This document shows, piece by piece, positions 8,485 to 15,597 of a DNA stretch of 60,602 nucleotides. Source of the stretch: Candidatus Gastranaerophilales bacterium (lineage in GTDB: Bacteria; Cyanobacteriota; Vampirovibrionia; Gastranaerophilales; Gastranaerophilaceae); the NCBI GenBank assembly GCA_947631645.1, contig CANRMD010000008.1, positions 1 to 60,602 on the forward strand, given 5' to 3'. Numbering within the stretch: position 1 is the stretch's first letter; the number at the start of each line of letters is the position of its first letter. The notes under the pieces were generated by a model. The model was not told the origin of the DNA. It did no database searches and saw only the letters and a program-made list of their open reading frames with translations. Made by a program: the position numbers and the translations under genes.

Positions 8485-9339
8485 ATGCTTAACATATTAA
8501 AAAAATCAGGTGAAATATTAAAAAATAACTTAATAACCGTGCAACCGTTATTGTTGTTTTTATTAATTTTTATGACGGCTTTATCGTATTTATTTAATAA
8601 AAATATGTATTTTATTCCCAAAATTATATTAGGAATTTCTTTAATTTTAATGGTAATAGCTTTTAGTGCCGGCTGGTTTTTTGTTATAAAAGAAACCGTA
8701 ATGTCATATAACGGTGATGAAGATAAAGAAGAAACAGCATTAAAATCAATTCAAAACTTTAAAAAATTTTTTATAGGAGTAGGCGGCGGTTTTTTGAAAA
8801 CTTCTGGGGCGTGTATTCTTTTATTCATTTTTTATTCTGCCGTAATCTTCAGTGCTGCGAAATTTTGCTTGTCGGTTTTCGGAATGCCCAATGTTGTATA
8901 TGAATTTCAAAAGATGCTCCATGCTTCTTCTCAAGCTGAAATATTTAATATTTTAAATACGATAACCGATAAAGATAAACTTATATTTTCGGCTTGGGTT
9001 CTAATTTTAAATATAGTTTCTTCTATCTTGAATTACTTTATTGTTTTATATTTTGCCGTATTGGAATTTGCACGGGTAAATATTTTTAAAACATTTTGGC
9101 TCGCTTTAAAATTTGGGTTTAAAAATATTTTAGGTTCCGTTTTTATATTGTTCTTTATTTTTAGTTTATATGTTTTATTAAATATACTGTCTTTATTATG
9201 CGGAACGGGTGTTTTCGGTTTATTTGTATTAATAATACTGTTTTGTTTGTATTTATATTATTATGTAATTTTGGTATTCTGTTTTTATAATGAAAAAACA
9301 AAAAATAATAGCAATAACGGGACCGAGCTCATCGGGTAA
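8485..9339 (+). CDS. Polytopic membrane protein of unknown function
   Basis: The 284-residue protein shows about six hydrophobic segments (near 19-37, 42-68, 101-128, 165-196, 210-238 and 242-268), with a charged loop around 73-90. I recognise no catalytic motif. The overall look is of the small family of helical membrane proteins with a long amphipathic loop and no known substrate. It lacks a ribosome binding site and appears to be translated from a leaderless transcript. Its 3' end overlaps miaA by 50 bases in another frame, so the two genes are co-transcribed and probably coupled. Confidence 0.8.
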   Translation: MLNILKKSGEILKNNLITVQPLLLFLLIFMTALSYLFNKNMYFIPKIILGISLILMVIAFSAGWFFVIKETVMSYNGDEDKEETALKSIQNFKKFFIGVGGGFLKTSGACILLFIFYSAVIFSAAKFCLSVFGMPNVVYEFQKMLHASSQAEIFNILNTITDKDKLIFSAWVLILNIVSSILNYFIVLYFAVLEFARVNIFKTFWLALKFGFKNILGSVFILFFIFSLYVLLNILSLLCGTGVFGLFVLIILFCLYLYYYVILVFCFYNEKTKNNSNNGTELIG

Positions 9340-10219
9340 AACAAAACTTGCTGTTGAGATTGCAAAAGAACTCAACGGGGAAGTTATTTCCGTTGATTCA
9401 AGGCAGATATATAAAGAACTTGATATAGGCAGTGCAAAACCTTCTTTAGAAGAAAGACAAGGTATAAAACATCATCTTATAGATATAATTGATGTAACAC
9501 AAGAGTATACGGTTGCAAATTTTTCGGATGACGCAAATAGTATTGTAAAAGACATTTTATCAAGAGATAAAGTCCCTATCCTTGCCGGCGGAACGGGATT
9601 GTATTTTAGGGTTTTACTTCAAGATTTTGATTTACCCAGAGTTGCTCCGAATAAAGAACTGCGGAACCAATTAGAGTCTAAAAGCACACTTGAATTATAT
9701 AATCAACTTTTAGAACTTGACAGCGAGATTGCAAAGAAAATTCATTTTAATAACAAAGTTAAAATAATAAGAGCTCTGGAGGTTTGTTTATCTTTAGGAA
9801 TCCCTATGAGCAGTGCTCAAAAAAAGAAAGAATCATCTTATCAAACATTGTGGTACGGTTTAAATAGTGAAAACAGAAGTTTCCTTTATGAACGAATTAA
9901 TATGCGGGTTGATAAAATGATGAGTGACGGGCTTTTAAATGAAGCAGATATGCTGTTTAAAAAATACGGTGAAAATAAAATTCTGCTCTCAACCATCGGT
10001 TATCAAGAGTTATATCCGTTTTTGAAAGATGAAAAAGACCTTGACAGCTGTGTTGAATTGTTAAAACAGAATACAAGAAGATATTCAAAACGTCAAATCA
10101 GCTGGTTTAAAGCTAATAAAGAAATAAAATGGTTTGATATCCAAAATGAAAGTATTGAATTAATAAAAAATAAAGTATTAAATGATTATAAAAATTGTAA
10201 CGAAAATTTAACAAAATAA
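9290..10219 (+). CDS. miaA: tRNA dimethylallyltransferase MiaA
   Basis: MiaA adds a dimethylallyl group from DMAPP to N6 of A37 in tRNAs reading codons that begin with U. The P-loop is ITGPSSSGKT (9-18); DSRQIYKELDIGSAKPS, HHLIDIIDVTQEYTVANF, LAGGTGLY and the later TIGYQELYPFL with TRRYSKRQISWF are family signatures. Length 309 is normal. The start lies 50 bases inside the upstream membrane protein gene; the P-loop is so close to the N-terminus that a later start is not possible. The 50-base overlap is unusually long. Confidence 0.97.
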   Translation: MKKQKIIAITGPSSSGKTKLAVEIAKELNGEVISVDSRQIYKELDIGSAKPSLEERQGIKHHLIDIIDVTQEYTVANFSDDANSIVKDILSRDKVPILAGGTGLYFRVLLQDFDLPRVAPNKELRNQLESKSTLELYNQLLELDSEIAKKIHFNNKVKIIRALEVCLSLGIPMSSAQKKKESSYQTLWYGLNSENRSFLYERINMRVDKMMSDGLLNEADMLFKKYGENKILLSTIGYQELYPFLKDEKDLDSCVELLKQNTRRYSKRQISWFKANKEIKWFDIQNESIELIKNKVLNDYKNCNENLTK

Positions 10220-10270
10220 CAAAAAATAAATTTACGGATATTAAAATAATATAAGAAAAAGGGTAAAAAA

Positions 10271-10573
10271 ATGAAAGTAAGTCCAATAAATCAAAGTAAT
10301 AATACGGTAAAGCGAACAAGACGTCCAAGTGCTGCAACTCGTGGTGCTGCTACAATTGCAGGTTTTTTGGGAACATCAACTGCTGCTTCTTGGTTAATCA
10401 AACCAAATGCAATGTCTGAAGTTGTTAAAGAATGCGGCGGAATGAAAAATTATGTAAAACAATATTTAATTGGTATTGCAGCTTTATCATTATTGGGCGG
10501 AACAACTGCTGCAGTTTTTTCAAAAGTCGGTGATAAATTTATCCATAAAAAATCACCTAAAGCTGTAAATTAA
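10271..10573 (+). CDS. Small basic membrane protein, 100 aa
   Basis: The protein begins with a polar, basic N-terminus (residues 1-25), followed by two hydrophobic Ala/Gly-rich segments (about 27-45 and 65-85) and a basic tail. It resembles in style the Ala/Gly-rich small proteins at 14260 and 14958, though I cannot show homology. Start ATG has AAGGG upstream; a strong terminator follows the stop, which supports a real gene. Function unknown. Confidence 0.7.
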   Translation: MKVSPINQSNNTVKRTRRPSAATRGAATIAGFLGTSTAASWLIKPNAMSEVVKECGGMKNYVKQYLIGIAALSLLGGTTAAVFSKVGDKFIHKKSPKAVN

Positions 10574-10591
10574 ATTCTTCTTTCATATAAT

Positions 10592-10620
10592 AAAACCCGC
10601 CGTTTGGCGGGTTTTTTTTA
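10592..10620 (+). terminator. Rho-independent terminator
   Basis: Stem ACCCGCC / GGCGGGT with loop GTTT, preceded by A-run and followed by a run of eight T. It closes the operon of membrane protein, miaA and the small protein; the flanking A-run could let it also work for the convergent gene at 10639. Confidence 0.93.
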
Positions 10621-10638
10621 TTTTTTTACTTATATGTT

Positions 10639-11490
10639 TTAATCAGAAAAATTATTTGTTATTTTATAAATATATTCAATAATCTGTGTAAAATAATCAA
10701 GAGAAGAAGCACCGTTAATTATAATATCTGAGTTATCTTTTTTGGGAAGAATATATTTTTTGGAAGCTTCTCTAACGTAAGCAAGCTGTTTTCTTGCATT
10801 TTCTTCATTTTGGTTTCTTGAGGTTTGGGCTCTATATATAAACCATTTTTCCTGAATATTCGGATCAATATCAACATATAATTTAACATCAAATAAATCG
10901 GCAACTTTACCGTACATTGTTGCCATGCCTTCAACAACTATAATCTTTTTAGCTTTTTTTTCAATGGCTTTAGGAATAACAATTCCTGTTCCGTTAACAA
11001 GATATTGAGGTATTCTGACATCAATTCCTCGGGATAACATTTCTAAATCAATAAATAATTGAGTCATATCAAAATTATCCGGTGAATCAACGTCGTAACC
11101 GGATGCTAGCAGTTTATCAAAAGAGCCATACTCTTTAATAAGGCTTGAAATATCTTTAAAATAATTATCCGCACTTAAAATTTCAATAGGCATGTTTAAT
11201 CTGTCGGTAACTTGTTTAATTGTGTTACAGATAGTGGTTTTACCGCTTGCAGATTCTCCTGAAATTCCTATAAGAAAATGTTTTTCCGGATTGTTTATTA
11301 ATCTTTTCGTAAACTTTTTAATAAAATCGGGATGAACACTTTTAAATATCGGATTATCATTTTTGCTGTCATAGTTTAATATTTGATTGAATTTTGCATG
11401 CAAATAAACAGCTAAAAATTCTCTGCCTGACTTTGTTTTAAAATCGGGTTTTTCAATAATATCATTTTCTTTTTCTAACAGGAAATTCAT
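10639..11490 (-). CDS. Uridine kinase / phosphoribulokinase-family P-loop kinase
   Basis: The Walker A motif is GISGESASGKTT (75-86). After it come SADNYFKD and YDVDSPDNFDM, which match the substrate and lid region of uridine kinases, and IIVVEGMATMY, the Walker B-like strand. That supports phosphorylation of a nucleoside or sugar, with uridine or cytidine the most likely substrate. About 70 residues precede the P-loop, more than in standard uridine kinase (which starts near residue 5), so this is an extended version whose substrate could differ. It is convergent with the small protein gene at 10271. Confidence 0.82.
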   Translation of the reverse strand: MNFLLEKENDIIEKPDFKTKSGREFLAVYLHAKFNQILNYDSKNDNPIFKSVHPDFIKKFTKRLINNPEKHFLIGISGESASGKTTICNTIKQVTDRLNMPIEILSADNYFKDISSLIKEYGSFDKLLASGYDVDSPDNFDMTQLFIDLEMLSRGIDVRIPQYLVNGTGIVIPKAIEKKAKKIIVVEGMATMYGKVADLFDVKLYVDIDPNIQEKWFIYRAQTSRNQNEENARKQLAYVREASKKYILPKKDNSDIIINGASSLDYFTQIIEYIYKITNNFSD

Positions 11491-11689
11491 ACCGTTTGTA
11501 AGGCTCCAAAAAAATTATTTTTGTTACTTGGTAAAGAAACTTTAATTTGATTTGGCTAATACAACATGGCTATTGTACATTAAACTTTTTTCTAAGCAAA
11601 TATTTCATTATAAAGCGGAATGAAAAACTTTACATTATCCCTCAAAATATAGATGGGTGGTTATTTCTATTTTTTTTAGGAGTTTAAAT

Positions 11690-11941
11690 ATGAAAAAGAT
11701 TTTTAAAACGGTATTAATATTATGTGTTTTTATTTTGGCTTCGACATCGGCATTCGCAAATTGTTACACGGGTTTTGCTTGCTCTATTAAAGATCTGAAC
11801 AATAATAGCCAACAAACTAAAGAGTATATTGATAATATTAATCACTATTTTAATAAAACAGTTAATGAAAACCTGTATTTCGGGAAATTGAGTTCAAATA
11901 TTAATTATAACGATATGTTTATATTTAACACAATTGTTTAA
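11690..11941 (+). CDS. Small secreted protein, 83 aa
   Basis: I start at the ATG at 11690 because TAGGAG lies eight bases before it and because this gives a classic signal peptide: basic MKKIFK, a hydrophobic core (VLILCVFILAS) and a cleavage site after AFA near residue 24. An in-frame GTG at 11657 would add 11 residues without a better site. The mature part is about 60 residues with two cysteines and no known domain. The end overlaps the convergent phosphohexomutase gene by 17 bases. Confidence 0.65.
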   Translation: MKKIFKTVLILCVFILASTSAFANCYTGFACSIKDLNNNSQQTKEYIDNINHYFNKTVNENLYFGKLSSNINYNDMFIFNTIV

Positions 11942-13301
11942 TTAATTTTTCAAAATAAGCCATTTTTTCCTCCTTGTCAGATTCAAAATAAATTCTTAAA
12001 AGCGGTTCTGTGCCGCTTTTTCTTATTAAAAGCCGGCTTCCTTCGTTTAAATATATTTTTAATCCGTCAAGAGTGTTTGTTTTAATGACTTTATATTGTC
12101 CTATATTTTTAAATGTTTTAAATTTATTTATTATTGTGTCTTGTTCTTCTTTAGAGTCAAGTTTTATATCTATTCTGTTATTTAAAAATTTTCTGTCAAA
12201 TTGAGATAAAAATTCTTTGTGCAGTTCACTAAGAGTTTTATTATTGTAAGCAATCATCTCCATAATTAACAGGTTGGCAAGAATACCGTCTTTCTCGGGA
12301 ATATGTCCCTTTATACTCAGTCCTCCCGATTCTTCTCCCGCAATAATTATGTTTTCTTTTCTCATTACACTTCCTAAGTGCTTAAAACCTACCGGGGTTT
12401 CGATTACTTCAATATTGTTTTTTTCTGCAATAATATCAAGCATAGAGCTTGCACCGACCGTTTTTGCAAGTTTACCTTTATAGTTTTTGTTTGTGCATAA
12501 GTGAGTTAAAAGCATTGCAATAATATCATTTGCACTGATAAAACATCCTGTTTCATCAAAAACTCCGAATCTGTCACCGTCGCCGTCATTGCTGTAGCCG
12601 GTTAGATTTGTTTCTTTACAAAGAGCTTTCAATTCGGGCAGATATTTTTCTTTAGGGTCGGGCATGCTGTTGCCGAATGTTATATCTCTTTCAAGGTTTA
12701 TTGAATTATTTTCTATTCCTTTTTTATCTAAAATTTGTTTAAATAATTTTGCAGCGGCTCCATGATGCCCGTCATAGTTTATTTTTATTCCTGAATTTTT
12801 GATTTTTTCAAAATCTATTATGCTTTCAAGATGCTTAATATAATCATCTTCAAAAGAAACTTCTTTTAGTGTGCCTGTTTTTTTTGAGGTGAAAACATTA
12901 CCTAAATTATCGGTAATTTCTTTTACCATATAATCTTCGGCAGGACCTCCATAAGGGGGAATAAATTTAATCCCCAAATACTCGGGCGGGTTATGTGATG
13001 CCGTTATCATTATTGCATTAGCATCTTTTATTAAAGCATTATAAGCTATAACGGGTGTTGCGATTATTTTATTGCTTATTTGTACATTAAAACCTTTTTC
13101 GGAAAAACTTTTTGCCATGTAAAAAGCATATTCATCAGCTTTGTTTCTTGGGTCATATCCTATAATTAACGGTTTATTAAATTGTGTTTTATTGTAAATA
13201 TACAAACTTATTGCATTAGTAACTTTATCGACATTTTCTTTTGTAAAGTCTTTACCATCCACAGCTCTCCATCCGTCTGTGCCAAACTTTATTTCCGCCA
13301 T
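11925..13301 (-). CDS. Phosphoglucomutase / phosphomannomutase family enzyme
   Basis: Alpha-D-phosphohexomutases interconvert hexose 1- and 6-phosphates and supply sugar nucleotides for glycogen, LPS and cell-wall glycans. The four family motifs are all present: the phosphoserine loop TASHNPP (Ser102), the metal loop DGDGDRFG, the sugar-binding loop GEESGG and the phosphate-binding loop RKSGTEPLLRIYFE near the C-terminus. Length 458 is normal. Glucose versus mannose versus glucosamine specificity cannot be read reliably; the GEESGG loop favours glucose/mannose over GlmM. AAGGGA precedes the ATG. It could feed the glycosyltransferases in this window. Confidence 0.93.
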   Translation of the reverse strand: MAEIKFGTDGWRAVDGKDFTKENVDKVTNAISLYIYNKTQFNKPLIIGYDPRNKADEYAFYMAKSFSEKGFNVQISNKIIATPVIAYNALIKDANAIMITASHNPPEYLGIKFIPPYGGPAEDYMVKEITDNLGNVFTSKKTGTLKEVSFEDDYIKHLESIIDFEKIKNSGIKINYDGHHGAAAKLFKQILDKKGIENNSINLERDITFGNSMPDPKEKYLPELKALCKETNLTGYSNDGDGDRFGVFDETGCFISANDIIAMLLTHLCTNKNYKGKLAKTVGASSMLDIIAEKNNIEVIETPVGFKHLGSVMRKENIIIAGEESGGLSIKGHIPEKDGILANLLIMEMIAYNNKTLSELHKEFLSQFDRKFLNNRIDIKLDSKEEQDTIINKFKTFKNIGQYKVIKTNTLDGLKIYLNEGSRLLIRKSGTEPLLRIYFESDKEEKMAYFEKLIKQLC

Positions 13302-13366
13302 TAATAATCCCTTTTTTTATTTTTTTTATGTAAAATTATTTTATATAAGAATTAAAGGTTTAGCAA

Positions 13367-14206
13367 ATGGATAATATATATTATTTAGGTCCGGATGGTT
13401 CAAATTCTCATAATGCCATGCTTAAATTTATGGATTTAAACATTACGGAGATAAAAAATAAAATTCCGCAAAAGAGTATTAAATCAACACTTGAAGCACT
13501 TGAAAAAGATGAAAACTCTGTTGCGGTTCTTCCTATCGAAAATTCTATTGAAGGCATTGTAAGAGAAACTATTGATAATATTTTGAAATTAAAAGATAAA
13601 GATATAAAGATACAAGGTGAACTTACAATTCCGATAAAACATATACTTTTATCAACAGGAACAGATAGAACAAAAATTAAAAAAATAATTTCACATCCGC
13701 AGGCTCTTTCGCAGTGCAGTGAATTTTTATACAAAAATTATAGGCATGCCGAATTAAAAGAAGTTTCCTCTACAAGTTATGCGGCTGAAAAAGTATCTAA
13801 AGAAAATGATGATACATTAGCTGCCATTGCAAATGAAGCATGTGCTCAACTTTTTAATTTAAATGTTCTTGCAAATGATATAAATGATGAAAAAGATAAT
13901 AAAACCAGATTTTATATTCTTTCAAGGCATTCTCTTATTACAAAAGCTAACGGTAAAACCGCTATAATACTCTCTACAAAAAATAAACCGGGTGCATTAT
14001 GCGATGTTTTAAAAATATTTGCTCAATATGACATAAATCTAACCTATATTGATTCAAGACCATCTAAAAAATGTCTTGGCGAGTACATGTTTTTTATGGA
14101 ACTTGATTGCCTTGAAAATGATATAAAAGTAAAAAATGCTCTTGATAAATTAAATGAATATGTGAATTTTATTAGGGTTTTGGGTTCTTTTTTCATTTAT
14201 AATTAA
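13367..14206 (+). CDS. pheA: Prephenate dehydratase with ACT domain (PheA)
   Basis: The enzyme converts prephenate to phenylpyruvate in phenylalanine synthesis. The catalytic domain (about 1-185) starts YYLGPDGSNSH, where the family usually has GPxGTFSH, and includes AVLPIENSIEG and the active-site TRF (near 179-181, NKTRFYIL). The ACT domain (about 195-279) has KPGALCDVL and DSRPSKK, close to the GALV and ESRP Phe-binding motifs, so feedback inhibition by Phe is likely. There is no chorismate mutase part, so this is the monofunctional form. AAAGGT precedes the ATG and a terminator follows. Confidence 0.95.
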   Translation: MDNIYYLGPDGSNSHNAMLKFMDLNITEIKNKIPQKSIKSTLEALEKDENSVAVLPIENSIEGIVRETIDNILKLKDKDIKIQGELTIPIKHILLSTGTDRTKIKKIISHPQALSQCSEFLYKNYRHAELKEVSSTSYAAEKVSKENDDTLAAIANEACAQLFNLNVLANDINDEKDNKTRFYILSRHSLITKANGKTAIILSTKNKPGALCDVLKIFAQYDINLTYIDSRPSKKCLGEYMFFMELDCLENDIKVKNALDKLNEYVNFIRVLGSFFIYN

Positions 14207-14240
14207 AAAAGAGGAAACCATTTGGTTTCCTCTTTTTTAT
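14205..14240. terminator. Bidirectional terminator between pheA and the 14260 gene
   Basis: AAAAAAGAGGAAACC, short loop, GGTTTCCTCTTTTTT. The symmetric A- and T-runs allow it to end both pheA (plus) and the convergent small protein gene (minus). Confidence 0.9.
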
Positions 14241-14259
14241 TATTTATTATTTATTATAA

Positions 14260-14742
14260 TTAGTTAAATTTTTCTGGATTTACATGTTTTTCAAAGAAGT
14301 TCGCAACCGAATCTTTAGCATTTACAAATTTGCCTTTGATATCAAGAGCTTTAACTTTATCTCCAATTTTACCTTTAGCGGCAGTTAATTTACCTTTAAC
14401 ATCAAGACCTTTTATTTTATTACCGATTTTGTCTAATCCGGCTTTAACTTTTTGATAAGTACCTGATTTAACAATTCTGTCTTTTATTTGTAAGTTTTCA
14501 ACTTTACCTTTAATAGCAGTTGCAACTTTACCGACTTTTGTATTAATAAAATCGCCTGCTTTTTGAAGGTAAGGATTAACTTTGTTTAATATAGGGTTTT
14601 TACCTTGAGCAAAAACACCTCTTTTTGCTCCGATAGCTAAACCCGTTGCAACAACTCCTGCTGTCAATACTGCAGCTGCTGCTGTTTTTGCTGCTTTTTT
14701 TACAGGGCTGTAAGTATGAGCTTGTACTGATTCTATTGCCAT
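14260..14742 (-). CDS. Small Ala/Gly-rich membrane protein with amphipathic repeats, 160 aa
   Basis: After a polar start the protein has one Ala/Gly-rich hydrophobic segment (about 17-40, ending GLAIGAKRGVF), then a basic amphipathic C-terminal half with imperfect Lys-rich repeats of the form IKGLDVKGKLTAAKGKIGDK / VKALDIKGKFVNAKDS. The hydrophobic segment and the next QKAGDFI match the protein at 14958 (GLAAGAKFKLF and NKAGNFI), so the two are paralogues. AGGAGA precedes the ATG. Membrane association through the small-residue helix is likely; function unknown. Confidence 0.75.
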   Translation of the reverse strand: MAIESVQAHTYSPVKKAAKTAAAAVLTAGVVATGLAIGAKRGVFAQGKNPILNKVNPYLQKAGDFINTKVGKVATAIKGKVENLQIKDRIVKSGTYQKVKAGLDKIGNKIKGLDVKGKLTAAKGKIGDKVKALDIKGKFVNAKDSVANFFEKHVNPEKFN

Positions 14743-14820
14743 TATTATTTCTCCTAATTGATTTTTTCTTTCTGTTTGTATAAAGTCCGTAAAGAAAAAA
14801 ATTGTTATTTGATTTAAAAA

Positions 14821-14840
14821 TTGTAAACTAAATGTTACAA
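14821..14840. promoter_or_regulatory. Inverted repeat upstream of the 14260 gene
   Basis: TTGTAA, 8 bases, TTACAA: perfect 6-bp arms about 80 bases upstream of the small protein start on the minus strand. TGTTACA also occurs near 14890 and 15440. It could be an operator; AT-rich context makes this tentative. Confidence 0.3.
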
Positions 14841-14900
14841 TATTATTTTATTATGAATTATATATATTATTCAAGTCTTTAATTTATTAATGTTACAAAA

Positions 14901-14930
14901 CAAAAAAGAACTCAATTAAGAGTTCTTTTT
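14901..14930 (-). terminator. Rho-independent terminator after the 14958 gene
   Basis: AAAAGAACTC (14904-14913), loop of 6, GAGTTCTTTT (14920-14929), with flanking A and T runs. It lies about 30 bases beyond the stop of the minus-strand gene and separates the two paralogous small genes into separate transcripts. Confidence 0.88.
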
Positions 14931-14957
14931 TATAGGAGGAATTATTTATAAACCTTT

Positions 14958-15356
14958 TTATGCTTTCGGTGCTTCTTCAACAACTTTTTTACCGAGTTTT
15001 GGAAGATGTTCTTTAACCCATTTAAAGCCTGTTGTTGCTTTATCTGTAATAAAAGTCTTTGCTTTTATTGCATTATCTAAAATAAAGTTGCCTGCCTTGT
15101 TTAAACCACCCGCAATTTTTTCTTGAGGGATTTTATCAAATAATTTGAATTTAGCACCTGCTGCTAAACCAGCTGCAACAGCTGCTGCTCCGATAACAAC
15201 GCCTGCCGCAATTTTTAAACCTTTATGACTTTTTTTCTGTCCGCTTATTTTGGTTGCTGCTGCCGGTTGTTCTGTGCTGATATAAGTTTGTGGTCTTTTA
15301 ACCATTTCTTGAAATGCTGTTGATGTGCCTGCAAAACTTACTGATCCTACGTTCAT
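14958..15356 (-). CDS. Small Ala/Gly-rich membrane protein, 132 aa, paralogue of 14260
   Basis: The N-terminus carries VSFAGTS, then a basic patch (SGQKKSHKG), a very Ala/Gly-rich hydrophobic helix (about 48-70, with repeated small-xxx-small spacing as in glycine-zipper helices) and an amphipathic C-terminal half. The GLAAGAKFKLF and NKAGNFI segments match the 14260 product. AAAGGAGG seven bases before the ATG is the strongest ribosome binding site in this part of the window, suggesting high expression. Function unknown; helix packing or oligomerisation in the membrane is a reasonable guess. Confidence 0.78.
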   Translation of the reverse strand: MNVGSVSFAGTSTAFQEMVKRPQTYISTEQPAAATKISGQKKSHKGLKIAAGVVIGAAAVAAGLAAGAKFKLFDKIPQEKIAGGLNKAGNFILDNAIKAKTFITDKATTGFKWVKEHLPKLGKKVVEEAPKA

Positions 15357-15597
15357 AATTACCTCCTTTTATACTTTGGTACATTCATAAAACATCTAAA
15401 TATTTAAAATTGTTTAAATTAAATTCAAACTTAACAAAATGTTACACACCTTGCTAAGTTTTGTTTTATAATAACCTGAGACCACTTATATTATAACATA
15501 TTTTTTGATTATTTAAAACTTTTGTTTTAATTGGAATATTTTTTGTATAACTGCTATCTAATATATTAGAGGGAATTTAAAGAGAGAGAGATTTATA

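Noticed and set aside
10639-11490. Phosphoribulokinase of the Calvin cycle
   Set aside because: The substrate region (SADNYFKD, DSPDNFDM) is of uridine kinase type and no other Calvin cycle gene is present.
11657-11689. GTG start for the small secreted protein
   Set aside because: The ATG at 11690 has TAGGAG at the right distance and gives a standard signal peptide.
11491-11689. Riboswitch in the spacer before the small secreted protein
   Set aside because: No known aptamer core and no terminator or anti-terminator pair could be made out.
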